In this document: one piece after another, positions 17,073 to 24,742 of the stretch
Numbering within the stretch: the first letter of the stretch is position 1
Layout of the letters: each line of letters begins with the position of its first letter
Source of the DNA: Bacteroidales bacterium
GTDB taxonomy: Bacteria > Bacteroidota > Bacteroidia > Bacteroidales > UBA932
DNA length: 42,044 nucleotides
Assembly: GCA_017960585.1 (NCBI GenBank)
Contig: JAGCYX010000048.1
Coordinates: 1 to 42,044 of the forward strand
Reading direction: 5' to 3'
Translations under genes and position numbers: made by a program
Notes under the pieces: generated by a model
What the model was told of the DNA's origin: nothing
The model's database searches: none
What the model saw: only the letters and a program-made list of their open reading frames with translations

Positions 17073-18251
17073 TCAGCGGATAATCTTGGCATAGTGGCAG
17101 TTCAGCACTTCGGCGCAGTCCCCGTGCCAGTTGTGCATGCCGTTGCCCAGGCAGTCGCGCCAGACCTTGCAGTCCGCGCAGCGGCCCTTGCGCGCCCAGC
17201 TGCGGTCCCGGAAGGGCTGGAAGCGCTCCTCCCAGACCTGGTAGAAATTGTCTTCGTAGATATTTCCCTGGCTGAAGACGTCCCGATCGATGTTCGGACA
17301 GGCGCAGATGCGCCCGTCGATCAGTACCGAGGCGATGTTCACGCCCGCGTGGCAGAAATACGGCACGTCCCGGACCTTGTTCTCGTACCGCCCCAGGTAT
17401 CCCTCGCAGGAGAAAGTAACCTTCATTGAAGGGGGCTCTGCCCCCTGTAACCCCCTGCGGCCATAAACCCCTTTCCGACTTTCGCTTCGCAAAAGTCCCG
17501 GGGCCGGCCGGTCGGCTGATGCCGACTTCGCTTCGCTCAACGCAATCTCCAGCAACGTGTTCCGCTTGCTGGCGATGAAGTCCATCAGCGCCGTAAACTC
17601 CTCATCCGACAGATGCATGTCCGGGTCGTCCGCGGCGCGGCCAATGGGGATGATGGTAAAGATGCGCCACTGCGGCACGCCCAGCGCCTGCAAACGCTCG
17701 TAGAGCGCGTCCAATTCCTGGAAATTCCGCTTGTTGACGCAGGTCACCACATCGAACGCGAGGCGCTTCCCCTCGGCGGCGGCCAGGGCGACAGCGCGCG
17801 CGGCGCGCTCGAACGAGCCCGCGCGGCCGCGCATCCAGTCGTGCGCGTCCGCCAGCCCGTCCAGGCTGATCGTCAGCGTGCCCATCCCGGCATCCATCAG
17901 CTTGCGGTGCATCGCCTCGTCGTAGAACCAGCCGTTGGACACGATCCCCCAGCTGACGCCCCTTCCCCGCAGCGCTTTCCCGACTTCTGCGATGTCGGGG
18001 CGCAGCAGCGGCTCGCCGCCCGTCAGCACGACGGTGAACGGGTTGGCGCGCTCCTTCGCGGGAATGGTGTCGAACGCCCGCAGGAAGTCCTCAAGGGGCA
18101 TGTCCACATCGCGGCTCGCCGCAAAACAATCACTGCCGCAGTGGCGGCAGTGAAGGTTGCAGCGGGTGGTGCACTCCCAGAAAAGGTAGTTGAGTTCGTG
18201 CACCGCCGTTTCGTTGGCGCGGAAAGCGCGGTGAAGCCAGCGACCGATCAT
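17073..18251 (-). CDS. Radical SAM/SPASM protein of a rSAM-lipoprotein system
   Basis: 392 residues. The radical SAM motif is Cys31-x3-Cys35-x2-Cys38 (CNLHCRHC), followed by the SAM-binding LTGGEPLLR and TISLDG stretches. The C-terminus has SPASM-type cysteines (FCHAGVNIASVLIDGRICAC, then CADCKVWRDC) expected to bind auxiliary Fe-S clusters. Such enzymes modify peptides. The N-terminus HELNYLFWECTTRCNLHC and the partner gene point to the Bacteroidetes rSAM/lipoprotein family (TIGR04133/TIGR04134 as I recall), whose chemistry is not established. The start overlaps the lipoprotein stop (ATGA). Residues about 240-275 are a Ser/Arg/Gly-rich insert encoded by palindromic repeat DNA (see findings). 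Confidence 0.88.
   Translation of the reverse strand: MIGRWLHRAFRANETAVHELNYLFWECTTRCNLHCRHCGSDCFAASRDVDMPLEDFLRAFDTIPAKERANPFTVVLTGGEPLLRPDIAEVGKALRGRGVSWGIVSNGWFYDEAMHRKLMDAGMGTLTISLDGLADAHDWMRGRAGSFERAARAVALAAAEGKRLAFDVVTCVNKRNFQELDALYERLQALGVPQWRIFTIIPIGRAADDPDMHLSDEEFTALMDFIASKRNTLLEIALSEAKSASADRPAPGLLRSESRKGVYGRRGLQGAEPPSMKVTFSCEGYLGRYENKVRDVPYFCHAGVNIASVLIDGRICACPNIDRDVFSQGNIYEDNFYQVWEERFQPFRDRSWARKGRCADCKVWRDCLGNGMHNWHGDCAEVLNCHYAKIIR
17430..17526. repeat. Three-hairpin palindromic element inside the radical SAM gene
   Basis: Three consecutive stem-loops: AGGGGG/CCCCCT (17430-17446), GACTTT/AAAGTC (17477-17497, with an internal GCTTCGC loop) and GTCGGC/GCCGAC (17511-17526). It is read in frame by the radical SAM gene. 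Its first hairpin resembles those in the spacers at 26098-26170 and 27552-27625. Confidence 0.65.
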
Positions 18252-18454
18252 TCGGCGGCTTCCTGCGCTACAGGTGCATCTTCCACCATTTCAATGGCTT
18301 CCGCGTCCGTGGCGTCGGCTTCGACGAGCTCCGTCGCCGGAGCGGCCTCGAATTCCTCATACGGTCCCGGAGGCGTGCCGTAGCAGGCCTGGAAGACGAA
18401 CAGTGCAGTCGTCAGCGATGCGCCTTTCAGCGCGCGATGGATCCACTTTCTCAT
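18248..18454 (-). CDS. Short acidic lipoprotein partnered with radical SAM enzyme
   Basis: 68 residues. MRKWIHRALKGASLTTALFV leads into lipobox VFQAC with Cys24 as the lipidation site, followed by YGTPPGPYEEFEA and a tail with 13 acidic and no basic residues. The only cysteine is the lipobox one. The CYG(x)PP start after the lipobox is what I recall for the 'radical SAM-associated putative lipoprotein' family, whose usual members are longer and continue into a folded domain. Here the protein stops soon after, so it may be a shortened or diverged member. It overlaps the radical SAM start by four bases. A minus-strand TATATTGC (18474-18481) is a weak -7 candidate. Confidence 0.75.
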   Translation of the reverse strand: MRKWIHRALKGASLTTALFVFQACYGTPPGPYEEFEAAPATELVEADATDAEAIEMVEDAPVAQEAAE

Positions 18455-18489
18455 GGCGTGAACTGATTTTTCCGCAATATACGAATTTT

Positions 18490-20817
18490 TTATTGAATCA
18501 GCTTCTCGATCGGTTGCTGCGGAGCCAGCACGTTGTGCGCGGGCCAGGACTTGGCCTCAGGCAGCGTGAAGGTCGCATCCCCGCGCAGGTCGCGGGAGCT
18601 GGCGCCAAAGGCGAGCTTATAGTCGCCCGCAGCGGCCTCCCAGGCCGAGCTGGCCTCGTTGAAGGAAGCCAGACCGTAGGCGTCCACCTTCAGGGTCACC
18701 ACCTCGCTCTCGCCCGGCTGCAGCTCGCGCGTCTTGGCGTAGGCCTTGAGTTCGCGCACCGGCTTGTCCAGGCCGCCCGCCGGAGCGGAAACATAGAGCT
18801 GGACGACCTCCTTGCCGGCCACGGAGCCGGTGTTGGTCACCTTGACGCTGGCCTCGAAGCCGTCACCGGCGGCCTTCACGGCCGGCTCGGCGAACGCGAA
18901 CGTGGTGTAGCTCAGGCCGTAGCCGAAGGGATAGGAAACCTCCATGCCCTTCTTGTCGAACCAGCGGTAGCCCACGTAGATATCCTCGGCATAGACCGTG
19001 CGGTCCACGTCCTTCTGGCCCACGTCCTCGCGGCGGTTGACGAAGTAGATGCCCGTGTCGGCGTCGATCGGGAAGTTGGAGGAAGAGCCGGCGTCGGTCA
19101 GGCGCACCGGGAAGGTCATCGGCAGGCGGCCGGACGGGCTCTGCTTTCCGGTGAGGATGTCGGTCACGGAGTTGCCGCCTTCCTGTCCGGCCTGCCAGGC
19201 CAGCAGGATGGCGTCGGGAATGTTCTTCCAGGAGGCGGTCTCGATCACGCCGCCGATGTTCAGCACGACGACGACCTTCTTGCCGGCCTTGTGGAAGGCG
19301 GCGGTCACGTCCTGCAGGAGCTTGCGCTCCTTGGCGGAGAGGGAGAAGTCGGCCGCGGAGCGGTCGAAGAACTCGCCGGAATTGCGGCCGAAGGTGATGA
19401 TGGCCACGTCGTTGGCCTTGGCGGAAGCGTTCAGCTCGGCCGCGGCGGGCACGATCTCGGACGGGCGCGGAGTCGGATAGAAGGCGGACGTGCCGTCATC
19501 CGGCAGCGAAGCCTGGAAGGCCGCCAGCTCGTCGGCGATGTGCTTCAGGTACTGGTCTTTCTTGCTGTCGTCCACCACGAAACCGGCGTTCTTCAGGCCG
19601 TCCAGCAGGGACACGGTGTAGGCGCGGTTCACGTTGCCGGAACCGGTGCCGCCCGCCACGAAGTCGTAGGAGGTGCAGCCGAAGACGGCCACCTTCTTCA
19701 CGTCCTTGAGCGGCAGTACGCCCTTGTTCTCCAGCAGGACCATGCCTTCCAGCGCGCTCTGGCGCGTGACGGCGGCATGGGCGGTGAGGTCGGGCTCGTT
19801 GCTGTAGGCATACCCCTTCACCTTGGGGCTGCGGAGCACGAGTTCGAGGCAGCGGCGCACGCAGACGTCGAGTTCGGCCTCGCTGAGCGAGCCATCCTTG
19901 ATGGCGGCCATGATCTGCTCGAACTGCAATTGGGTGCCCGGCTGAAGCATGTCGTTGCCGGCGCGCATCTGGGCCGCGCCGTCATCACCGCCGTACCAGT
20001 CGGTCATCACGGTGCCCTTGTAGCCCCACTCGTCACGCAGGATCGTGGTCACGAGTTCGCGGCTCTGGGAGGTGTAGGTGCCGTTGATCTTGTTGTAGGA
20101 GGTCATCACCGTCCAGGGATCGGACTCCTTGACCGTGATCTCGAAGCCCTTGAGATAGATCTCGCGCTGGGCCCGCTGGCTGATCACCGCGTCGTTGCCC
20201 GTACGGTTGGTCTCCTGGTTGTTGTAGGCGAAGTGCTTGATGGACGTGCCCACATCGTTCTTCTGGACGCCGCGCACGTAAGCGGCGGCCGTCTTGCCGG
20301 CCACCACCGGATCTTCGGAATAATACTCGAAATTGCGGCCGTTCAGCGGGTTGCGATGGATGTTCAGGGCCGGAGCCAGATAGACGTCGGCGCCGTACTC
20401 GTGCACCTCCTCGCCCATCGCGGTACCCACCTGCTCCACGAGTTCCTGGTTCCAGGTCGATGCGAGCAGGGTCCCGATCGGGAAATGCGTGCAATAATAG
20501 GTCCGGTCCTCCCCTTCGCGGGTCGGATCGATGCGCAGGCCGGCGGGGCCGTCGGCGAGCACGATGGACGGAATGCCGAGGCGCTCGATCGGATAGGTCG
20601 TACCGGCGGCGCCGGGCACGATCTTCTTGGTGGCGCCGATGGTGGCGGAGGTCGGCTCGTCGCCGAAAAGCTCCATGCCGGTGCCGATCACGAAATGGAC
20701 TTTCTCTTCGAGGGTCATCGCGCCCAGGACCTTGTCCACGGAAGCTTTTCCCAGCTGCGGATCCCCGCAGGCGGCCGCCAGGATGGCAGAGGCGGCCAAT
20801 AGCAGTTCTTTCTTCAT
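18490..20817 (-). CDS. GH3 family beta-glycosidase, lipoprotein
   Basis: 775 residues. The N-terminus MKKELLLAASAILAAACGD has a cysteine at residue 17 and looks like a lipoprotein signal. Domains in order are GH3 N-terminal barrel (about 30-330), GH3 C-terminal alpha/beta sandwich (about 365-600) and a fibronectin III-like domain (about 655-730). The nucleophile is Asp273 in VMTDWYGG. LADGPAGLRI, the KHFAYNNQE substrate loop and the GFGLSYTTF-type stretch (YPFGYGLSYTTFAF) are typical of beta-glucosidases/beta-xylosidases. The enzyme would remove terminal beta-glucosyl or xylosyl units at the cell surface or periplasmic face. It is the second gene of a two-GH3 operon, 13 bp after its paralogue. 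Confidence 0.93.
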   Translation of the reverse strand: MKKELLLAASAILAAACGDPQLGKASVDKVLGAMTLEEKVHFVIGTGMELFGDEPTSATIGATKKIVPGAAGTTYPIERLGIPSIVLADGPAGLRIDPTREGEDRTYYCTHFPIGTLLASTWNQELVEQVGTAMGEEVHEYGADVYLAPALNIHRNPLNGRNFEYYSEDPVVAGKTAAAYVRGVQKNDVGTSIKHFAYNNQETNRTGNDAVISQRAQREIYLKGFEITVKESDPWTVMTSYNKINGTYTSQSRELVTTILRDEWGYKGTVMTDWYGGDDGAAQMRAGNDMLQPGTQLQFEQIMAAIKDGSLSEAELDVCVRRCLELVLRSPKVKGYAYSNEPDLTAHAAVTRQSALEGMVLLENKGVLPLKDVKKVAVFGCTSYDFVAGGTGSGNVNRAYTVSLLDGLKNAGFVVDDSKKDQYLKHIADELAAFQASLPDDGTSAFYPTPRPSEIVPAAAELNASAKANDVAIITFGRNSGEFFDRSAADFSLSAKERKLLQDVTAAFHKAGKKVVVVLNIGGVIETASWKNIPDAILLAWQAGQEGGNSVTDILTGKQSPSGRLPMTFPVRLTDAGSSSNFPIDADTGIYFVNRREDVGQKDVDRTVYAEDIYVGYRWFDKKGMEVSYPFGYGLSYTTFAFAEPAVKAAGDGFEASVKVTNTGSVAGKEVVQLYVSAPAGGLDKPVRELKAYAKTRELQPGESEVVTLKVDAYGLASFNEASSAWEAAAGDYKLAFGASSRDLRGDATFTLPEAKSWPAHNVLAPQQPIEKLIQ

Positions 20818-20830
20818 ATCAGTTTACGTG

Positions 20831-23152
20831 TTAACGGGTCAGTACGAGTTCATCCAGCGGCTGGTTCAGCTTGAACAGGTCGTTCACGGGCCAGGACTGG
20901 GCCTTCTTGAGCTTGTATTCGGCCGTGGCGCGGATGTCCGCGACGCTTGCGCCGAAGCAGACCTTGTAGGTCCCGGCGGGCGCCTCCCAGGCGGAAGCGG
21001 CGTCATTGAAGGAGGCGATGCCGTAGTTGTCCACCGGCATCGTCAGGGTCTGGCTCTCGCCCGGCTTCAGTTCGCGGGTCTTGGCGAAGGCGCGGAGCTC
21101 GCAGGCGGGCTTGGCCAGGCCGGCCTCAGGCGCGGTCACGTAGAGCTCGACCACTTCCCGGCCGGCCACGGAACCCGTGTTGGTCACAGTAACGCTGGCC
21201 TCGAAGCCGTTCGCCGTCGCTTTCACGACCGGCTTGGAATAGGTGAAGCTCGTGTAGCTCAGACCGAAGCCGAAGGGATAGGAGACCTCCTTGCCGGCGG
21301 TGCTGAAGTAGCGGTAGCCGACATAGATGCCCTCCTTGTATTCGGTGTAGTCCACGTCCTTGACCGGCATCTGCGGGCCCCAGCCCCAGCCGGTGTTCTG
21401 CGGACGGGTGTAGTTGTAGGGGAAGTTGGCGGAGGACGGGTGGTCCATGAAGTTGACCGGGAAGGTCATCGGGAGCTTGCCGGAGGGGTTCACCTTGCCG
21501 GTCAGCACGTCGGCGACGGCGTTGGCACCCTCCTGACCCGGCGACCAGGGCAGCAGGATGGCGTCCACGAGGTTCTTCCAGGAATTGGTCTCGATCACGC
21601 CGCCGATGTTCAGCACGACGACGACTTTCTTGCCCTGGGCATGGAAAGCCGTGCTCACGTCGCGGAGGAGTTCGCGCTCGACGTCGGTCAGTTCGAAGTC
21701 GTCGATCTGGCGGCGGTCGGCGCCCTCGCCGGCGTTGCGGCCCAGGACGATTACGGCGACGTCATTGGCCTTCGCCTCATTCTCGATGGCACCCGCGGGG
21801 ATGGCGATTTCGGCGAGCTTCCGGCGGCTGAACCAGGAAGTCTGGGCGCCGGAAAGCGCCTGCTGCGCCTTGTCGTACCCGACATAGGCCTTATAGTAAT
21901 CGGCAAGGCCCTTGTCCAGGGTAAAGCCGGCCTGGGCCATCGCATCCTCCATATTCACGACATAGGCCTTGTTCACGTCGCCGGAGCCGGTGCCGCCGGC
22001 CACGAAGTCCAGCGCGGTAATGCCGTACAGGGCCACTTTCTCGCTTCCCTTGAGCGGCAGGGCACCCTCGTTCCGCAGGAGCACCATCGACTCGCCGGCG
22101 GCCCGGCGGGCCACCTGGGCGTGGGCCTTCAGGTCAGGCTGGTTGGAGTATTTGTACTTCGCGAAAGACGGCGTCTTGACGATGTATTCGAGCATGCGGC
22201 GCACGTTGCGGTCCACGTCCTTGATGTCGAGGCTGCCGTCCTTCACGCCCGCGATGATGCGGTCGATCTCGTTCTGGTTGCCCGGCTCCATCAGGTCGTT
22301 GCCCGACCAGGCGGACTTCACGGTCCCGGCCTTGTTGCCCCAGTCGGTCATGACGATGCCCTTGTAGCCCCACTCGTCGCGCAGGATGGTGGTCAGCAGG
22401 TCTTTCTTCTGCTGGGTGTATTCGCCGTTGAGCTGGTTGTAGGAGGACATCACCGTCCAGGGAGCGGACTCCTTCACGGCGATTTCGAAGTTCTTGAGGT
22501 AGATCTCGCGCAGGGCGCGCTCGCTGACGCGGGCGTCGTTCTCGTTGCGGTTGGTCTCCTGATTGTTGACCGCATAGTGCTTGATGGAGGTGCCCACGTC
22601 ATTCTTCTGGATGCCGCGCACATAGGCGGCGGCCATCTTGCCGGACAGGAGCGGATCCTCGGAGAAGTACTCGAAGTTGCGGCCGCAGAGCGGGTTGCGG
22701 TGGATGTTCATACCCGGCGCGAGCAGCACGTCCACGCCATACTCGTGGACCTCGTTGCCCATCGCATCGGTCACTTCCTCCACCAGGGCCGTATCCCAGG
22801 AGCTGGCGAGCAGCGTTCCCACCGGGAAACCGGTGCAGTAGAAGGTCTGGCTGGTACCCTGGCGGGTGGGCTGGATGCGCAGGCCCGCAGGGCCGTCGGC
22901 CAGGACGGTCCCGGGGATGCCGAGGCGGGCGACGGGCCGGGTGTTGCCGGCCGCGCCGGGTACCTGGGCGGCAACGCCGGAGGTGACGCCGTTCACGATT
23001 TCGGCGCGGGCGCCGCCGACCAGCAGGGTGGCCTTCTCTTCCAGGGTCATCGCAGCAAGGACCTCGTCGATATTGTCCTTGCGCAGTTGCGGCTGGGCCA
23101 GGGCGGTCAGCCCCGTCAGCGCCAGCGCGGCAATCAGAATGCTTTTTTTCAT
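20831..23152 (-). CDS. GH3 family beta-glycosidase, secreted
   Basis: 773 residues with a cleavable-type signal peptide (MKKSILIAALALTGLTALAQ) and no lipobox cysteine. The domain order matches the downstream paralogue: GH3 N-terminal, GH3 C-terminal and fibronectin III-like. The nucleophile is Asp270 in VMTDWGNKAG; LADGPAGLRI, KHYAVNNQETNR and YPFGFGLSYTSF are conserved. The region right after the nucleophile (NKAGTVKSAWSGNDLMEPG) differs most from the paralogue (YGGDDGAAQMRAGNDMLQPG), near the active site, so substrate preference may differ. Expected to hydrolyse short beta-glucosides or xylosides in the periplasm. It is the first gene of the operon, with a consensus promoter at 23183-23215. 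Confidence 0.93.
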   Translation of the reverse strand: MKKSILIAALALTGLTALAQPQLRKDNIDEVLAAMTLEEKATLLVGGARAEIVNGVTSGVAAQVPGAAGNTRPVARLGIPGTVLADGPAGLRIQPTRQGTSQTFYCTGFPVGTLLASSWDTALVEEVTDAMGNEVHEYGVDVLLAPGMNIHRNPLCGRNFEYFSEDPLLSGKMAAAYVRGIQKNDVGTSIKHYAVNNQETNRNENDARVSERALREIYLKNFEIAVKESAPWTVMSSYNQLNGEYTQQKKDLLTTILRDEWGYKGIVMTDWGNKAGTVKSAWSGNDLMEPGNQNEIDRIIAGVKDGSLDIKDVDRNVRRMLEYIVKTPSFAKYKYSNQPDLKAHAQVARRAAGESMVLLRNEGALPLKGSEKVALYGITALDFVAGGTGSGDVNKAYVVNMEDAMAQAGFTLDKGLADYYKAYVGYDKAQQALSGAQTSWFSRRKLAEIAIPAGAIENEAKANDVAVIVLGRNAGEGADRRQIDDFELTDVERELLRDVSTAFHAQGKKVVVVLNIGGVIETNSWKNLVDAILLPWSPGQEGANAVADVLTGKVNPSGKLPMTFPVNFMDHPSSANFPYNYTRPQNTGWGWGPQMPVKDVDYTEYKEGIYVGYRYFSTAGKEVSYPFGFGLSYTSFTYSKPVVKATANGFEASVTVTNTGSVAGREVVELYVTAPEAGLAKPACELRAFAKTRELKPGESQTLTMPVDNYGIASFNDAASAWEAPAGTYKVCFGASVADIRATAEYKLKKAQSWPVNDLFKLNQPLDELVLTR

Positions 23153-23182
23153 ATCGGTAGTATTGGTGTATTAATCTGAGTG

Positions 23183-23215
23183 CAAAATTATGTGATCGGA
23201 CGCGAACGGACCAAA
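23183..23215 (-). promoter_or_regulatory. Promoter of the GH3 operon
   Basis: Minus-strand TTTG (23212-23215), 21 bp, then TAATTTTG (23183-23190), both boxes exact. It lies 31 bp upstream of the first GH3 start codon. Confidence 0.75.
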
Positions 23216-23255
23216 CACCTCCGTTCAATCTTTTTCCGCCTTGTTCAAACTGAGG

Positions 23256-24638
23256 TTATCTGAGCCCGGAAACGGTCTCCCGGAGAATCTCCGAGACGGT
23301 CGGATGCGGGAACACCGTCTCCTGCAGCTGCTTCACGGTCAGCTTGTGCTCGATGGCCAGGCAGGCGCCGTGGATCAGTTCGGAGCAGGGATTGCCGAGC
23401 ATATGGACGCCCAGCACGGTACGAGTCGCGTTGTCCACGATGACCTTGCAGGCGCCCTCGCCGCGCTCGTTTTCGGCCACGAAGCGGCCGGAGAAAGCCA
23501 TCGGCAGTTTCAGCACGCTGACGTCCAGCCCCTTCTGCAGCGCCTCGGCTTCGGTCACGCCCACGCCAGCCACTTCCGGGTTGGTGTAGACCACGCCCGG
23601 GATGGCGTCGTAGCGCATGCTGTCGGAGACGCCGAGGATGTCGTTCACCGCCACTTCCCCTTCACGGGAAGCGGTATGGGCCAGCATCGAGAAGCCGGTC
23701 ACGTCGCCCGCGGCGTACACGCCCGGCACGCTGGTACGCATCCGGGCGTCCACCTTGACGCCGTACGGCCGGCCCGCCGGGTTCAGGGCGTATTCCACGC
23801 CCAGGCTCTCCAGGCCGTAGCCTTGCAGGCGGGCCCGGCGCCCCACGCACACGAGGATCCTGTCCCCGCGTACGCGGCAGGTCTCCCCTTCCGGGGTTTC
23901 GTAGACTACCGTGTCGCCCTCGACGGCCGTGACCTTGCAGCCCAGCTGGAAGGCGACGCCCTTCCTGGCGTATTGCGCCTGCAGCATCGCGCTGATCTCG
24001 TCGTCCATCGGGCCGAGGATCTTGGGGAGCATCTCCACCACCGTCACCTTCGTGCCGATGGAGTTGAAGAAACTGGCGAATTCCATTCCGATCACGCCGC
24101 CGCCGATGACCACCAGCTCCGCGGGTTGCTCCGACAGGGAGAGGATCTCGCGGCTGGTCACCACGACGCCGCCCAGGCCTTCGCGCAGGCCCGGAATGGG
24201 CGGAACGACCGCCTCGGAGCCGGTGCAGAGCAGCAGATTGCGGGCGACGTATTCCTGTCCGTCGGCCACGACGGAGAATCCTTCCCCGCTGCGGCCGCGG
24301 ATCTCCGCTTCCGCGGCGATCACTTCCACGCCCGCCGCCTTCATCTGCGCCTTCACGCCGGCGACCAGCTTGCGGACCACCTTCTCCTTGCGTTTGAGGA
24401 CGGCGCCGAAATCGACCGCCGGGGCCTCCACGTTCACGCCGTAGCGGTCGGCATGCTGCGTGTATTCCAGGACTTTGGCGCTGTACAGCAGCGTCTTGGT
24501 GGGGATGCACCCTTCGTTGAGGCACACGCCTCCCAGGTTATTCTTTTCGAACAGGATGACGGAGAGGCCGGCAGCCCCGGCGCGCCCCGCGGCCACGTAC
24601 CCGCCGGGACCTCCTCCGATGATGGCTAAATCGTGCAT
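23256..24638 (-). CDS. lpdA: Dihydrolipoamide dehydrogenase
   Basis: 460 residues of the pyridine nucleotide-disulfide oxidoreductase family. FAD site GGGPGGYVAAGRAG is at residues 8-21. The redox disulfide is Cys39/Cys44 in GGVCLNEGCIPTK, followed by the NAD-binding VVIGGGVIGMEFASFF and the second FAD motif VYAAGDVTGFSMLAHTASREG. The C-terminal HPTVSEIL holds the catalytic His-Glu pair. It reoxidises dihydrolipoyl groups of 2-oxo acid dehydrogenase or glycine cleavage complexes. No E1/E2 or gcv genes are adjacent, so it may serve several complexes. It has its own promoter, overlapping that of the divergent nucleoside hydrolase gene, and no evident terminator before the GH3 promoter. Confidence 0.95.
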   Translation of the reverse strand: MHDLAIIGGGPGGYVAAGRAGAAGLSVILFEKNNLGGVCLNEGCIPTKTLLYSAKVLEYTQHADRYGVNVEAPAVDFGAVLKRKEKVVRKLVAGVKAQMKAAGVEVIAAEAEIRGRSGEGFSVVADGQEYVARNLLLCTGSEAVVPPIPGLREGLGGVVVTSREILSLSEQPAELVVIGGGVIGMEFASFFNSIGTKVTVVEMLPKILGPMDDEISAMLQAQYARKGVAFQLGCKVTAVEGDTVVYETPEGETCRVRGDRILVCVGRRARLQGYGLESLGVEYALNPAGRPYGVKVDARMRTSVPGVYAAGDVTGFSMLAHTASREGEVAVNDILGVSDSMRYDAIPGVVYTNPEVAGVGVTEAEALQKGLDVSVLKLPMAFSGRFVAENERGEGACKVIVDNATRTVLGVHMLGNPCSELIHGACLAIEHKLTVKQLQETVFPHPTVSEILRETVSGLR

Positions 24639-24660
24639 AGATGAGTTCTAGTGTAGTATG

Positions 24661-24694
24661 CAAATATAATCTGTTTTTTGCGATTTCCCGCAAA
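24661..24694 (-). promoter_or_regulatory. Promoter of lpdA
   Basis: Minus-strand TTTG (24691-24694), 22 bp, then TATATTTG (24661-24668). It is physically interleaved with the plus-strand promoter at 24677-24708. Confidence 0.65.
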
Positions 24695-24708
24695 AAGGAT
24701 TATCTTCG
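24677..24708 (+). promoter_or_regulatory. Promoter of the nucleoside hydrolase-like pair
   Basis: TTTG (24677-24680), 20 bp, then TATCTTCG (24701-24708; one mismatch). It lies 34 bp upstream of the ATG at 24743 and overlaps the divergent lpdA promoter. Confidence 0.65.
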
Positions 24709-24742
24709 CAAGACTGAAAATAACCAAACCTATTTTAATAGA

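Noticed and set aside
18274-23179. Very long open frames (over 800 codons) on the strand opposite the two GH3 genes, and similar ones opposite wza, the xylanase, tyrA/aroC, lpdA and the nucleoside hydrolase genes
   Set aside because: Their translations are rich in His, Gly, Val, Leu, Asp and Arg with no recognisable motif, and they mirror genes with clear catalytic motifs. High GC removes stop codons in the antisense frame.
24614-24640. Possible riboswitch or long leader between lpdA and the nucleoside hydrolase gene
   Set aside because: The space is fully used by two interleaved promoters and a leader of about 30 bases.
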